A stretch of 64,000 nt of DNA from Bacillus thuringiensis (GCF_001182785.1 NZ_CP012102.1:1-64000); one strand, 5' to 3'. Positions 8,090 through 18,373 are shown, counted from the first letter of the stretch. Translations and numbers: made by a program. The notes: generated by a model from the sequence alone, not told the origin.

Positions 8090-8440
8090 ATGAAACTATG
8101 GATTAATAAACATAAAAAGCTATTAATTACATTTGTTGTACTTTCACTAGTAACATGGCTAGTAACATTGATTGAAATCAACTTAATTTTTGCTAGCGCT
8201 GATGATTTAAAGGAATATGCAGAAACAAAGTTTATTTCAGATGATTTAAAGGTTGTTGGCTTACTAGGTTTGCTTGATATTACACTGCTTATTCTTTGGA
8301 CATTTATATTTATGTTTATCTTTATGAAAATAATTTTCCCAAGTAAAAAGGCATTACAAGGAGCCTTATTTATAGAGGAATTTAGATTTTTGAAAGATAT
8401 GCCTAGTGAACTTAGGAAGGGGTTAGATAAGAATGAATAA
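8090..8440 (+). CDS. Small two-helix membrane protein of the T4SS operon
   Basis: The 116-residue protein has two membrane segments (KLLITFVVLSLVTWLVTLIE and LLDITLLILWTFIFMFIFMK) separated by a charged loop, with a basic tail. It is wedged without gap between the VirB6-like gene and prgI-like gene, which it overlaps by 8 bases. The family is not recognised. The context argues for an accessory role in channel assembly. Confidence 0.65.
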   Translation: MKLWINKHKKLLITFVVLSLVTWLVTLIEINLIFASADDLKEYAETKFISDDLKVVGLLGLLDITLLILWTFIFMFIFMKIIFPSKKALQGALFIEEFRFLKDMPSELRKGLDKNE

Positions 8441-8834
8441 TAATTTCGTTGTATCTATTCCCAAAGAGTTAAAGACCATAAAGTCTAAATTGTTTCTCGG
8501 GTTAACAAAAAGGCAATTGATCGGATTTTCAATTGCTTTAGCGATAAGCTTACCAGTATTTTTCTTACTAAAAAGCTTTAGCGTAGATATTGCTTTATAT
8601 GGTCTTTTCTTTACAGCATGCCCAGCGATCTTCGCTACAATCTTCACCAAAGATGGTATGCCTGCTGAAACGTGGATTAAGCTGTATTTAGAATATAAAT
8701 ATCTGAATCCGCAAAGGAGATACTTTAAAGTATCAAAAAGAAACGTTAAAGTTGCAGCAGAAAGGAATATGATGAATGAAAAACGCAAGGTTAGAAAAAC
8801 TCAATCTGTTTCAGGCGTTGCAAAAACTAATTGA
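8433..8834 (+). CDS. prgI: PrgI-like (VirB3-type) conjugation protein
   Basis: The 133-residue protein has the PrgI layout: short basic start with IPKELKTIKSKLFLGLTKRQ, two adjacent membrane helices (LIGFSIALAISLPVFFLL and ALYGLFFTACPAIFATIF), then a basic C-terminus. It acts like VirB3, docking the VirB4 ATPase at the membrane (family knowledge). It overlaps the VirB4 gene by 59 bases in another frame, so the two are translationally linked. Confidence 0.85.
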   Translation: MNNNFVVSIPKELKTIKSKLFLGLTKRQLIGFSIALAISLPVFFLLKSFSVDIALYGLFFTACPAIFATIFTKDGMPAETWIKLYLEYKYLNPQRRYFKVSKRNVKVAAERNMMNEKRKVRKTQSVSGVAKTN

Positions 8835-11190
8835 TTCAAAACGTCCAATAAGAAAAACCACACAAGAAACATTAAACTACAACAAAATGTATCCAAATGG
8901 GGTTTGTCATGTTGGAGAGAAAACTTATAACAGAATGATTCGTTTTTCGGATATATCGTATCAATTGTCACAAGATGAAATAAAACAAAGGATTTTCGCA
9001 CAATATAGTACACTACTAAATTCATTCGATGACACTATTAAAATTCAATTTTGCTTTATCAATTATCGTATGAATGGTGAAGAAAATGAAGAAGTACTTG
9101 CTTACAGCAAAAGTATGAGTAATATTGAAGATTTTGAAACGATGCAAGAAGAATATTTTTCATTTCTAGAGGAACAAAGACAAAAAGGAAATAATGGTAT
9201 TGTCCGAAATAAGTACTTGGTTTTTTCAATAACAGATGAATCTTATAATAATGCCGTTAGGCGTTTAGCAAGTATCGAAGAAAATATCAGAGATCACTTT
9301 AAAACTTTAGGCGTAGGAGTAGAAGAATTAAATGGTCTTGAACGATTATCAGTTATTAATTACCTGTTAAATAATAATTCTAAGCACTATATCGAATTAG
9401 AGAATTTATCAAAGGAACAACTAAGTAGTGGAACAACTAAAGATTTGATTGCACCTAAAAATATAGATTTTGAGTCCTATGCGGATGAATTTAAAGTGAA
9501 TAACAAGCATGCGGCTGCTTTACATTTGAAAATTGAAGCAACGGAATTGTCAGACCGAGTATTAGCAGACTTTTTAGATTTAGACCTTGAAATGCTTGTT
9601 AGTATGCACATTCGTAGTCTTGGACAACAACAGGCTGTCAAAATGGTTAGATCGAAAGCATCTGACCTGGATAGTATTAAAATCGAGGAACAAAAAAAGG
9701 CTCTACGTAGTGGTTATGACATGGATATTCTTCCAACAGATTTAAATATGCACGTTGAAGAAAGCAGAAAAATTTTAAGAGATTTACAAAGGGAAAACGA
9801 AAGATATTTCTATTTGACCTTTACTATTATAGTTTTTGAAAATGATCGTAAAAGCTTAGATAATGCAATTTTCAGATTGAATTCTGTCGCACAAAAACAA
9901 AATTGCACATTGAAAAAACTAAAACTACAACAAGAAAAAGCCTTAATCAGTGCCTTACCACTTGGCGAAAACATTAATGAAACAGATTTAGAGCGTGGAT
10001 TGACAACCTCATCTACTGCCATATTCGTGCCATTTACTACACAAGAGCTATACCAAGAAGCACAAGAACCTGTATATTACGGCTTAAATGCTCTAAGTAA
10101 TAACCTAATTCAAGTTAGCAGAAAGGCCCTTAAAAATCCTAATGGTCTGGTTTTAGGTACACCTGGTTCGGGAAAATCATTTTCTTCCAAACGAGAAATA
10201 ATAGATACCTTCTTGAGAACTACAGATGATATTTTGATTTGTGATCCAGAGGCAGAGTATACACCCTTTGTTTACAGGCTAGGTGGAGAAATAATTAAAA
10301 TATCTACAAGTTCGAAGGATTATATTAATCCGTTAGATATTTCATTAGATTACGGAGAAGGCGAAAACCCAATTTCTTTCAAGACGGATTTCGTTATTAC
10401 CTTGATGGAAGTAGTTGCAGGGGGGAAATCGGGACTAACAGCAAAGCAAAAAACAATTGTAGATAAATGTGTTCGTATTATTTATCGTCCTTATCTTGAA
10501 AATCCAACACCAGAGAACATACCGATTTTAGAGGATTTATATAATGCTTTAGTTAATAACGATAGAGCTGAAGGGCGAGAATTAGCAGATGCATTAGAAT
10601 TATATGTTCATGGTTCATTGAATGTATTTAACCATCGTACAACTATTGACGTTAATAATCGTTTGATTTGTTTCAATATTAAAGAGTTGGGTTCTAACTT
10701 ACGAGAGTTGGGCATGTTAGTCCTTCAAGATCACGTTTGGAACAAAGTAACGATAAACCGTAATAAAAATAAAAAGACATGGTATTACATGGATGAATTC
10801 CACAAGCTTTTAGCAGAAGAACAAACAGCAAATTATAGTGTAGAATTTTGGAAGAGATTTAGAAAATGGGGCGGTATACCAACAGGTATGACGCAAAACG
10901 TTAAAGATTTATTATCCAGTCCAAAGATTGAAACGATCATTGATAATACAGACTTTGTTTATCTTTTAAATCAAGCAACAAGTGATAGAAGAATTTTACA
11001 AAGTAAATTCGGTATTAGTGATTATCAAGCAAACTATATAACTAACTCTAAAGAGGGCGAAGGTTTAATTGTTTATTCAGGTGTCATTTTACCATTTAAG
11101 GATAAGTTCCCTAAAAACAATTCCTTATATCCGGTTATGACAACAAAACCAGAGGAAATTAAGCATTTGAAGGCAACTGCAAATGAGTAA
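8776..11190 (+). CDS. virB4: VirB4-like conjugation ATPase
   Basis: The 804-residue protein shows Walker A GTPGSGKS at residues 461-468 and Walker B YYMDEFHKLL near residue 670. The long N-terminal half is the VirB3/VirB6-interacting region. It powers channel assembly and substrate transfer. The start at 8776 lies inside prgI and has AAGGA at 8762-8766. Size and motif order are normal for the family, with no sign of damage. Confidence 0.9.
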   Translation: MKNARLEKLNLFQALQKLIDSKRPIRKTTQETLNYNKMYPNGVCHVGEKTYNRMIRFSDISYQLSQDEIKQRIFAQYSTLLNSFDDTIKIQFCFINYRMNGEENEEVLAYSKSMSNIEDFETMQEEYFSFLEEQRQKGNNGIVRNKYLVFSITDESYNNAVRRLASIEENIRDHFKTLGVGVEELNGLERLSVINYLLNNNSKHYIELENLSKEQLSSGTTKDLIAPKNIDFESYADEFKVNNKHAAALHLKIEATELSDRVLADFLDLDLEMLVSMHIRSLGQQQAVKMVRSKASDLDSIKIEEQKKALRSGYDMDILPTDLNMHVEESRKILRDLQRENERYFYLTFTIIVFENDRKSLDNAIFRLNSVAQKQNCTLKKLKLQQEKALISALPLGENINETDLERGLTTSSTAIFVPFTTQELYQEAQEPVYYGLNALSNNLIQVSRKALKNPNGLVLGTPGSGKSFSSKREIIDTFLRTTDDILICDPEAEYTPFVYRLGGEIIKISTSSKDYINPLDISLDYGEGENPISFKTDFVITLMEVVAGGKSGLTAKQKTIVDKCVRIIYRPYLENPTPENIPILEDLYNALVNNDRAEGRELADALELYVHGSLNVFNHRTTIDVNNRLICFNIKELGSNLRELGMLVLQDHVWNKVTINRNKNKKTWYYMDEFHKLLAEEQTANYSVEFWKRFRKWGGIPTGMTQNVKDLLSSPKIETIIDNTDFVYLLNQATSDRRILQSKFGISDYQANYITNSKEGEGLIVYSGVILPFKDKFPKNNSLYPVMTTKPEEIKHLKATANE

Positions 11191-11208
11191 TGAGGGGGCT
11201 GCTGAAAC

Positions 11209-14200
11209 TTGATTAGAAAAAACACATCTGATAAATCAAATAGCAATTTTCGGCAACAAGAGAGTGCTATGAAGGAATTAGATAAAAATGTTGAGACAGC
11301 AGAGCAGAGAAACATCTCACAAGCTAAAAATGCCATTGAGAGCCCGCAACAAGAAACAGATTCAGGGAAGTTACAAAAAGAATCATTTAAACAATCACAG
11401 CATAGCAACCAAGAGTTTCAACAACAAGAAAGTTTGGTACAAGTAGTGGATAGGAAATACGAAACAGCTGAGCAAAAACAGTTTTCACAAACTACTAATA
11501 CTATAGAAAGCCCACAACAGGATACTGGGCACGGAAAATTGCAAAAAGAATCGTTTAAACAATTTCAGCACAGTAACCAAGAATTTCAACAACAAGAAAG
11601 TTCGGTACAGGTAGTGGATAGGAAATACGAAACAGCTGAGCAAAAACAGTTTTCACAAACTACTAGTACTATAGAAAGCTCACAACAGGATACTGGGCAA
11701 GAAAAATTGCAAAAAGAATCATTTAAACAATTTCAGCATAGCAACCAAGAGTTTCAACAACAAGAAAGTTCAATACAGGTAGTAGATAGGAAATACGAAA
11801 CAGCTGAGCAAAGACAGTATTCGCAAACTACTAATACTATAGAAAGCCCGCAGCAGGATACTGGGCAAGAAAAATTACAAAAACAATCTTCTAAGTTATT
11901 TCAACATACCAACCAAGAATTCCAGCAACCAGAGAGTACCGCAAAGGTACTAAATAAGACGTTTGAAACAGCTGAACAAAAACAATTTTCGCAAACTACT
12001 AGTACTATAGAAAGTCCTCAACAGGATACTGGGCAAGAAAAGTTACAAAAACAATCTTCTAAGTTATTTCAACACACTAACCAAGAATTTCAGCAACCAG
12101 AGAGTACCGCAAAGGTACTAAATAAGACGTTTGAAACAGCTGAACAAAAACAATTTTCGCAAACTACTAGTACTATAGAAAGTCCTCAACAGGATACTGG
12201 GCAAGAAAAGTTACAAAAACAATCTTCTAAGTTATTTCAACACACTAACCAAGAATTTCAACAACAAGGAAGTTCGGTACAGGCAGTAGATCGGAAATTT
12301 GAAACAGCTGAGCAAAAACAGTTTTCACAGACTACAAGTATTATAGAAAGTCCACAACAAGAGACCGAGCACGGGAAGTTACAAAAACAATCTTCCAAGC
12401 TATCTCAACACATCAACCAAGAATTTCAGCAACCAGAAAGTACCGCAAAGGTACTAAATAAGACATTTGAAACAGCTGAGCAAAAACAGTTTTCACAAGC
12501 TACTAGTACTATAGAAGGTCCACAACAAGAGACAGGACACGGGAAGTTACAAAAACAATCTTCCAAGCTGTCTCAACACATCAACCAAGAATTTCAGCAA
12601 CCAGAAAGTACCGCAAAGGTACTAAATAAGACATTTGAAACAGCTGAGCAAAAACAGTTTTCACAAGCTACTAGTACTATAGAAGGTCCGCAACAAGAGA
12701 CAGGACACGGAAAGCTACAAAAACAATCTTCCAAGCTGTCTCAACACATCAACCAAGAATTCCAGCAACCAGAAAGTACCGCAAAGGTACTAAATAAGAA
12801 ACAGGAAACAGCCGAGCAAAAACAAGTTTTACAAACTATAAATGTTACTGAGAGCCCACCAGAAAAAAGGCAAGGAAAGTTGCAAACGCAATCTTCTAAA
12901 GTATTGCAACACAGCAACCAAGAATTTCAACAACAAGAAAGTACGGTACAGAGGGTAGATAGGCACTCTAAAGCATCTAAACAGAAACAATTTTCACAGA
13001 CTACAAGTGCTCTCCAAAGCCCACAAGAAACAGGGCAAGAGAAATTACAAAAGCAATCTTCTAAACAGTCTCAACATATTAATCAAAAGATTCGACAACA
13101 AGATCTAATCAAAGAAGTTCAGAAACCAAAGGCAGTAAAAACATCTCAACAAAAGCAATTAGAGCAAACTGAAAAATCACTTTTAAAAGAAAGCGAAAAA
13201 AAGTTCAAAAAATTATTAACTGATAATCCAAAAGTTCAAAAGGGAATACATTTTATTGGAAAACTCGGTAAAGATTCCTTGATTGCTACAAAGGCTGAAG
13301 TTAAAAATTCTTTAATAGAGGCCAAAAACACCTTGAAATATGGTACTAAAACTCTTGCAGGTGCTACAAAAAACTCTGTAAAAGGTGGTATTAAAAAGTA
13401 TCAAAAAGCATTAGAACAAGGTGATGATGGCGTTAAGGTAGCCAGTCAAGGGGTTACTAAAGGTTATAGATTAACCAGGAAAGGGTTTAGATTAGCCAAA
13501 AAGGGTGTTCGAAAATTAAGGAAAAAAAGGCAAGAAAAACTTTATATAAAAACACTTGATAAAGGGAAAATTGAAAGCCTCAAAAAATTAAAAAAGCTAG
13601 AGAAAAAGCCTAGCGTAAAAAAACTAACGAAAGCAACAGTAAAAAAGTTAACGAAAGTAACAACAAATGTAGCAGGAAGTAGCGCTTTAAAGTATCAAGA
13701 ACAACTAGAAAAAGGTGACGAGGGCGTAAAATTAGCGAGTCAAAGTGCCACGAAAATTGCTAGAGCTACAAAAAAGCTCGCTAAAAATAGAATTAAAGCA
13801 AATGCGAAATTAGGGAAAATGGGTAAGCAACAAAGCAAGCTAATACCTTTCCCTAAAGATACAAAGCTCAAAGTAGAGTCTAAGACTATCCTAAAGAAAA
13901 AGGCTATTAAAAAGAAAATGTACTACTCTCCACTTCGAGACAAGAATAAGGCAAGAGCCCTTACGAGTATTGCAACTAACGTTAAGGATCAAGTTGCTAA
14001 TTTACTCAAAAGTTTAGGGAAATTTAATCTTCAAAACGTCAAAAAGCTAATAGGAACTAAGGTTGCAGCAATAGCTGGCGGTGCATTTACTGGTGCTTTC
14101 CCAATAATAATTGTTGGAATCATCTGTTTATTAATTGCAGGTATGTTGGGTGCCGGATCAAAGTCACAAGAACAAATCAGTGGAAACATTGGTGCTTCAA

Positions 14201-15123
14201 AAAACTTATCTCCTGAAGTTGAAAAATGGCGAGCATTAGTTGAAAAAGAAGCCACTGCACAAGGCATGCAAGATTATGTCAATTTACTTTTAGCTATAAT
14301 ACAGATCGAGAGCGGAGGAACAGGTACTCGCGACATTATGCAGTCTTCCGAGTCTGCTGGTTATGGTAGACCAAATGTATTTCAGACAGAGGAAGAGTCC
14401 GTTCGACAAGGTGTAAAGCATTTAAAAGATTGTTTGCTAGCCCTAAAAGCTTTTAACATGGGTTATGAAAATAATGTTAAGGCATTAGCACAAGCCTACA
14501 ACTATGGTAATTATTTCGCAACATGGCTTGGTAAAAGAGGGGGAGAATATTCCCTTGAGGTAGCTGAAGAATACTCACGAACTGTAGTAGCCCCAAGTTT
14601 AGGAAATACTACTGGGATTACTACACCTTACGTCAACGAAACATCGGTTCGAGTAGGTAAACCCTATAGATATGTTGATGGAGGAAACTTCCATTATGGT
14701 GAGTTAATTAGTGAGTACATTGGGGGTCCTGGTGCAAATATTTCAGGAGATTTCAAAACAGTATTAGCAGAAATTGAGAAGTTTCAAGGATGGCCGTATG
14801 TATGGGGCGGTAAAAATCCAACTCAAGGATTTGATTGCAGTGGGCTCACATCTTGGGGCTTAAAGCAAATTGGAATTGATTTACCATCATACGCACTGAC
14901 TCAATATGAGTTAACTGTACCAATTAATCCAAGTGAAGCACAACCAGGTGACTTAATCTTCTTTAAGGGCACTTATGATGGTCCAGATCATATTTCTCAC
15001 GTTGGGTTTTACATTGACGAAAACACTATGTATGACAGTCAAAATGCTGGGATTGGTTATCACAACTGGAAAACCCCATACTGGCAACAACATTTCGCTG
15101 GAATCCACAGGGTTAAAAGATAA
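11209..15123 (+). CDS. Repeat-rich bifunctional peptidoglycan hydrolase (lysozyme-like plus NlpC/P60)
   Basis: The 1304-residue protein starts at TTG 11209 after GAGGGGG. Residues 8-650 are Gln-rich 56-residue tandem repeats and 650-950 a strongly basic region. One membrane helix lies at about 953-981. A lysozyme/transglycosylase-like domain follows, with likely catalytic Glu in IIQIESGG (about 1034). A C-terminal NlpC/P60 domain has Cys in FDCSGLTSWG (about 1209) and His in DHISHVGFY (about 1262). This is the CwlT/PrgK layout: it opens the cell wall for the mating channel. The repeat block is unusual for the family, whose members normally have short N-termini. Confidence 0.85.
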   Translation: MIRKNTSDKSNSNFRQQESAMKELDKNVETAEQRNISQAKNAIESPQQETDSGKLQKESFKQSQHSNQEFQQQESLVQVVDRKYETAEQKQFSQTTNTIESPQQDTGHGKLQKESFKQFQHSNQEFQQQESSVQVVDRKYETAEQKQFSQTTSTIESSQQDTGQEKLQKESFKQFQHSNQEFQQQESSIQVVDRKYETAEQRQYSQTTNTIESPQQDTGQEKLQKQSSKLFQHTNQEFQQPESTAKVLNKTFETAEQKQFSQTTSTIESPQQDTGQEKLQKQSSKLFQHTNQEFQQPESTAKVLNKTFETAEQKQFSQTTSTIESPQQDTGQEKLQKQSSKLFQHTNQEFQQQGSSVQAVDRKFETAEQKQFSQTTSIIESPQQETEHGKLQKQSSKLSQHINQEFQQPESTAKVLNKTFETAEQKQFSQATSTIEGPQQETGHGKLQKQSSKLSQHINQEFQQPESTAKVLNKTFETAEQKQFSQATSTIEGPQQETGHGKLQKQSSKLSQHINQEFQQPESTAKVLNKKQETAEQKQVLQTINVTESPPEKRQGKLQTQSSKVLQHSNQEFQQQESTVQRVDRHSKASKQKQFSQTTSALQSPQETGQEKLQKQSSKQSQHINQKIRQQDLIKEVQKPKAVKTSQQKQLEQTEKSLLKESEKKFKKLLTDNPKVQKGIHFIGKLGKDSLIATKAEVKNSLIEAKNTLKYGTKTLAGATKNSVKGGIKKYQKALEQGDDGVKVASQGVTKGYRLTRKGFRLAKKGVRKLRKKRQEKLYIKTLDKGKIESLKKLKKLEKKPSVKKLTKATVKKLTKVTTNVAGSSALKYQEQLEKGDEGVKLASQSATKIARATKKLAKNRIKANAKLGKMGKQQSKLIPFPKDTKLKVESKTILKKKAIKKKMYYSPLRDKNKARALTSIATNVKDQVANLLKSLGKFNLQNVKKLIGTKVAAIAGGAFTGAFPIIIVGIICLLIAGMLGAGSKSQEQISGNIGASKNLSPEVEKWRALVEKEATAQGMQDYVNLLLAIIQIESGGTGTRDIMQSSESAGYGRPNVFQTEEESVRQGVKHLKDCLLALKAFNMGYENNVKALAQAYNYGNYFATWLGKRGGEYSLEVAEEYSRTVVAPSLGNTTGITTPYVNETSVRVGKPYRYVDGGNFHYGELISEYIGGPGANISGDFKTVLAEIEKFQGWPYVWGGKNPTQGFDCSGLTSWGLKQIGIDLPSYALTQYELTVPINPSEAQPGDLIFFKGTYDGPDHISHVGFYIDENTMYDSQNAGIGYHNWKTPYWQQHFAGIHRVKR
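11233..13160 (+). repeat. In-frame 168-bp tandem repeats (about 11 units)
   Basis: The repeat unit is 56 codons, recognised by NQEFQQ, ETAEQKQFSQTT, IESPQQ and KLQKQSSK. Clear units begin at 11401, 11569, 11737, 11905, 12073 and onward in steps of about 168 bases. Degenerate units lie at both ends. Units near 11905 and 12073, and those near 12409 and 12577, are almost identical in DNA, which points to recent unit duplication. Confidence 0.9.
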
Positions 15124-15155
15124 TAGTTTTAAAAAAGTATTAAGGAGTGGTTTTT

Positions 15156-15458
15156 TTGTCAGGTCGCATCAAAAAATTAGAGGAAAAAATCGCAAAAAGA
15201 GAACAACGAATTGAAAAATTACAAGACAATTTGAAAGACGAAAAAAGTCGATTAGCTACAGATAAAGAACTACTGTTTAATCTGAAATATAGTGAAGTGT
15301 TAAGACGGCTGCAAGAAACAGGAGTAAGTCCTGATGAAGCACTAAAGGCAATTGATAATGAAGTAGAAAAAGGCCAAGTTGGAACTGATGTGAAAGAAGA
15401 TAACCAAAATAACAGTACTAAGCGAGAAGGAGCTCAAGGTTATGTTCAAACTTACTAG
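15156..15458 (+). CDS. DUF4315-like coiled-coil protein of conjugative elements
   Basis: The 100-residue protein is a highly charged coiled coil (GRIKKLEEKIAKREQRIEKL, then QDNLKDEKSRLATDKELL) with a short helical tail. This is the pattern of DUF4315 proteins in CD1107-type mobile elements. TTG 15156 is the likely start, 8 bases after AAGGAG. The upstream in-frame GTG 15147 overlaps that ribosome site. It overlaps the next gene by 17 bases. Confidence 0.7.
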   Translation: MSGRIKKLEEKIAKREQRIEKLQDNLKDEKSRLATDKELLFNLKYSEVLRRLQETGVSPDEALKAIDNEVEKGQVGTDVKEDNQNNSTKREGAQGYVQTY

Positions 15459-16134
15459 ACGATTGTTTTTCACAACATTATTAATGGGTTCACTGTCATT
15501 CGGTAGTGTTTCCAATTTAACATACGCAGAAGAAAATAAATCTGAAACACAAAAGGTAACAGAAAATAAATCCGTAGGAGAGCCACCTTCTGGACCAGAT
15601 GTTAAGGGTGAAAAGAAAGAACAAGAAGTCGAAGCTCAAACACCTGCAAGTGTTAACGGAAAAAAAGTTGATGGTACAGGGACAGTTACAGACTTTACAA
15701 CAAGCGGTTCTAAAGCATTTTATACAATCACCGATAAAGATAGTAATGTATTTTACTTAATTGTGGATTTAGATAAAACCCAAAATAATGTCTATTTTTT
15801 ATCAGATGTTAAAAAGACAACACTAGATGGTACTGCAAATGCTAGTAAAGATGGTACAAGCGCTAAACCGAATGTACCAAATCAGAAACAAGCAGAAGCT
15901 GAGAAAACAAATACTCAATCTGCAACAGAAAAACCGAAAGAAGAAAGTAACAACAATTCGTTTCTTCTAATTGTATTATTGATTGCTGTGGTTGGGGTTA
16001 CTTTATATTACTTCTTAGTTATGAAAAAGAAAAAGAATCAAACCAAAACAAATGAAGATGAAGAAGTAATGGAAGATGATTACTATGAAGATAATTTTGA
16101 AGATGAAAGAAAGAAAAATAATAAGGAAGATTAG
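15442..16134 (+). CDS. CD1107-type (DUF4366) mobile-element surface protein
   Basis: The 230-residue protein has an N-terminal signal peptide (KLTRRLFFTTLLMGSLSFGS, then cleavage near TYA). Next is the conserved block NGKKVDGTGTVTDFTTSGSK, a Ser/Thr/Gln-rich linker, a membrane helix (FLLIVLLIAVVGVTLYYFLV) and a very acidic cytoplasmic tail. This is the typical CD1107/DUF4366 build, regularly found between the wall hydrolase and coupling-protein genes in Gram-positive T4SS loci. The exact function is not known. Confidence 0.8.
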   Translation: MFKLTRRLFFTTLLMGSLSFGSVSNLTYAEENKSETQKVTENKSVGEPPSGPDVKGEKKEQEVEAQTPASVNGKKVDGTGTVTDFTTSGSKAFYTITDKDSNVFYLIVDLDKTQNNVYFLSDVKKTTLDGTANASKDGTSAKPNVPNQKQAEAEKTNTQSATEKPKEESNNNSFLLIVLLIAVVGVTLYYFLVMKKKKNQTKTNEDEEVMEDDYYEDNFEDERKKNNKED

Positions 16135-16137
16135 TAA

Positions 16138-16650
16138 ATGCTGATTAAAGCCTATATAAAGAAGCATATGTTTCATCTTCCTACTCTTAATAATCAGATA
16201 TTAGAAATGCAAGTTGTACAGGCTTTAAATATAAGAATTGATAAATCAAGAATTTCAAAGCTATATCCTCTTACAAAAATAGAAGATAATGAAAATATTT
16301 TAATCGAAAAACAGCAAACAAATATCTTCTTACTAAACTTATTACTTTTAGTGTTAAATCACAATAAAAAAAACATTGCTGTTCAAGAGTATTACAATGA
16401 CGAATGTATTATTTCAAAATTAGAAGAAGAAACAAATTTAGAATTAAAAAATATACCCTTTGGCAACTTAGAAAAAAATATTATGGCGTATTTAACTTCT
16501 TCTAATCTAGATGAGTCCTCTGAAGTAATCGATATGCTAGATCAAATGATAAAAGCAAACGAAAACAAGGAGGATTCAGCTCTTGAAAATGTTGAGTTTA
16601 GTTTTGATTGGCTAGAAAAGGCACAAAAAGAATTAAACAGAAGGGATTAA
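16138..16650 (+). CDS. Hypothetical soluble protein of the transfer operon, 170 aa
   Basis: There is no signal peptide or membrane helix. The sequence is helical, with a hydrophobic central stretch NIFLLNLLLLVLNHNKKN and an acidic end (FSFDWLEKAQKELNRRD). It starts 3 bases after the DUF4366 stop and ends 4 bases before the surface-protein gene, so it is part of the same transcript. The family is not recognised. Confidence 0.55.
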   Translation: MLIKAYIKKHMFHLPTLNNQILEMQVVQALNIRIDKSRISKLYPLTKIEDNENILIEKQQTNIFLLNLLLLVLNHNKKNIAVQEYYNDECIISKLEEETNLELKNIPFGNLEKNIMAYLTSSNLDESSEVIDMLDQMIKANENKEDSALENVEFSFDWLEKAQKELNRRD

Positions 16651-16654
16651 TCAT

Positions 16655-18373
16655 ATGTGGGAAAAGTCAAAGCGGGTTTTAGTAAGTAGTGTTCTATCAC
16701 TTTCTCTAATAGGTAACACAACAGTCCTTGCTACTGTAAATAATCCTACACAAACAAAAGAAAATGAAAATATTGCTCGGAATTATTTGAAAGTGAGCTA
16801 TGAAGGTAAAGTTTTATTCCATGAACTAATACCATCCAAAACGATGATCCAAGTGCTAAATGAAAATAATGATGTAGTTGAAAGTACGGTATTAACTAGT
16901 GATAAAGACATGAACCTTGAAAAACCGAAGGTTAGTAATGGGAAAATGTTAAGTTACTGGTCAATTGAAATGAAAGATGGAAAATTACTTATTAAACCAG
17001 TCTCAACAACTAAAGAGGAATTTTCAGTGAAATTCTATGTTAAAGATGTAGGTGGAAATTTATTAGAAAATCATGCGCAAATAAAAGAAGTAGTGAAAAG
17101 TGTTACTAAAAATACAAAAATAAAAGATGTTTTACCAGATATAAATCCAAGCACAAATTATAAATTTACAGGGTGGTTTGAAGCAGTAGATAAAGGTGAT
17201 GGAAAAAAGGTAGAAGAAAAACTACAAGATATTGATAATAAAAAAATTACCGATTCTAATGGTGAATATTACGCTAAATTCTTCTCTGATTTTAATAACA
17301 ATGGGATTGACGATAAAACAGAAGAAATTACGGTGAATTTTGTAACAAATATAGAAGAACAAATTGCACCTGTAAAATTAAATATCGGTCAAAAAATTAA
17401 AGCGCCTAAACTGTCTAATAAAGACAAGATTTTCATCGGTTGGTATACAAATGCTGAGTTAACAAATAAATTTAGCAATGACAACTTAAAAGATTCCATT
17501 ACTCTTTATGCAAAATGGGAAAACGCTGAAAAAGTAATCACTGAATCTGAGAAAAAACCAATTACAGATAAAGATGTTTCAGATCAGGTTGAAAAGATTT
17601 TAAATGAACGTTTTAAAGAATTACAAGAAGCCCAAACCAACACAGAAAAACCTAACGAAACTACAACCGAGGTACCAAATAAAGAAACAACGGGAACAAC
17701 AGAGAAACCTAACGACAGCAAAGGTACAGCCACAAATAGCAATCAAAAATCGGATGCAAACAATGCAAAAACTAATAATGGTAATGTTATTCCCCCTACA
17801 AATAATCCATGGGGAGGTTCGATGCAAAACGATACTAAGTTAAAAGATTATTTAACTTCAAACAGTTCAAATAATAATAAAGTTGGCGTATACACTGAAA
17901 AAAAATACGTGTTTAAAAATAAAAATATTGGCGAGAAATACATGGTCAAATTTTTAGATGCAAGTGGCGCATTTGTTTCTAGCCTAACGCTACCTTATGG
18001 AAGAACAATTAAAATATTAGATGAAAACGAAAATTCTCATGAAGAATATGCGGTTCGACAAGATACCACAATTAACCTGGATACAGAAAGATACATTAAT
18101 AAAGGTTCAACATTTTTGGGACTGGATACACGAACCGTACAAGTGAATGCAACAGAAATAACAGAAATATATCCAACTACCGCAAAGAACAACTCAAACA
18201 GTTTTTTATACAAAAAAGATGAAAAAAATAACCAAAAGAAAGATTCAAACAATCAAAATATAATAATCACATTAATTACAGTTGCGGTGATCTGTATCAT
18301 ATTAGGAACATTTTTATTCTTCAAAAAGAGAAAAAAGAAAGAGAAGAATCAAGAACAAAACATTAATATGTAA
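16655..18373 (+). CDS. Membrane-anchored surface protein with InlB-type beta repeat
   Basis: The 572-residue protein has a signal peptide (residues 1 to about 27, VSSVLSLSLIGNTTVLA). Beta-rich modules follow, one of which (about 223-290) carries the Listeria-Bacteroides repeat pattern with IFIGWYTNAELTNKF and ITLYAKW. After it come a Thr/Asn/Pro-rich stalk and a C-terminal membrane helix (IIITLITVAVICIILGTFLF) with a Lys-rich tail. No LPxTG motif is seen, so anchoring is by the helix. It probably acts as an adhesin or channel-surface component in mating-pair contact (inference). Confidence 0.7.
   Translation: MWEKSKRVLVSSVLSLSLIGNTTVLATVNNPTQTKENENIARNYLKVSYEGKVLFHELIPSKTMIQVLNENNDVVESTVLTSDKDMNLEKPKVSNGKMLSYWSIEMKDGKLLIKPVSTTKEEFSVKFYVKDVGGNLLENHAQIKEVVKSVTKNTKIKDVLPDINPSTNYKFTGWFEAVDKGDGKKVEEKLQDIDNKKITDSNGEYYAKFFSDFNNNGIDDKTEEITVNFVTNIEEQIAPVKLNIGQKIKAPKLSNKDKIFIGWYTNAELTNKFSNDNLKDSITLYAKWENAEKVITESEKKPITDKDVSDQVEKILNERFKELQEAQTNTEKPNETTTEVPNKETTGTTEKPNDSKGTATNSNQKSDANNAKTNNGNVIPPTNNPWGGSMQNDTKLKDYLTSNSSNNNKVGVYTEKKYVFKNKNIGEKYMVKFLDASGAFVSSLTLPYGRTIKILDENENSHEEYAVRQDTTINLDTERYINKGSTFLGLDTRTVQVNATEITEIYPTTAKNNSNSFLYKKDEKNNQKKDSNNQNIIITLITVAVICIILGTFLFFKKRKKKEKNQEQNINM

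Noticed and set aside
17604..17843. Second protein inside the surface-protein gene
   Set aside because: Out-of-frame reading of its Thr/Asn-rich stalk; no ribosome site.
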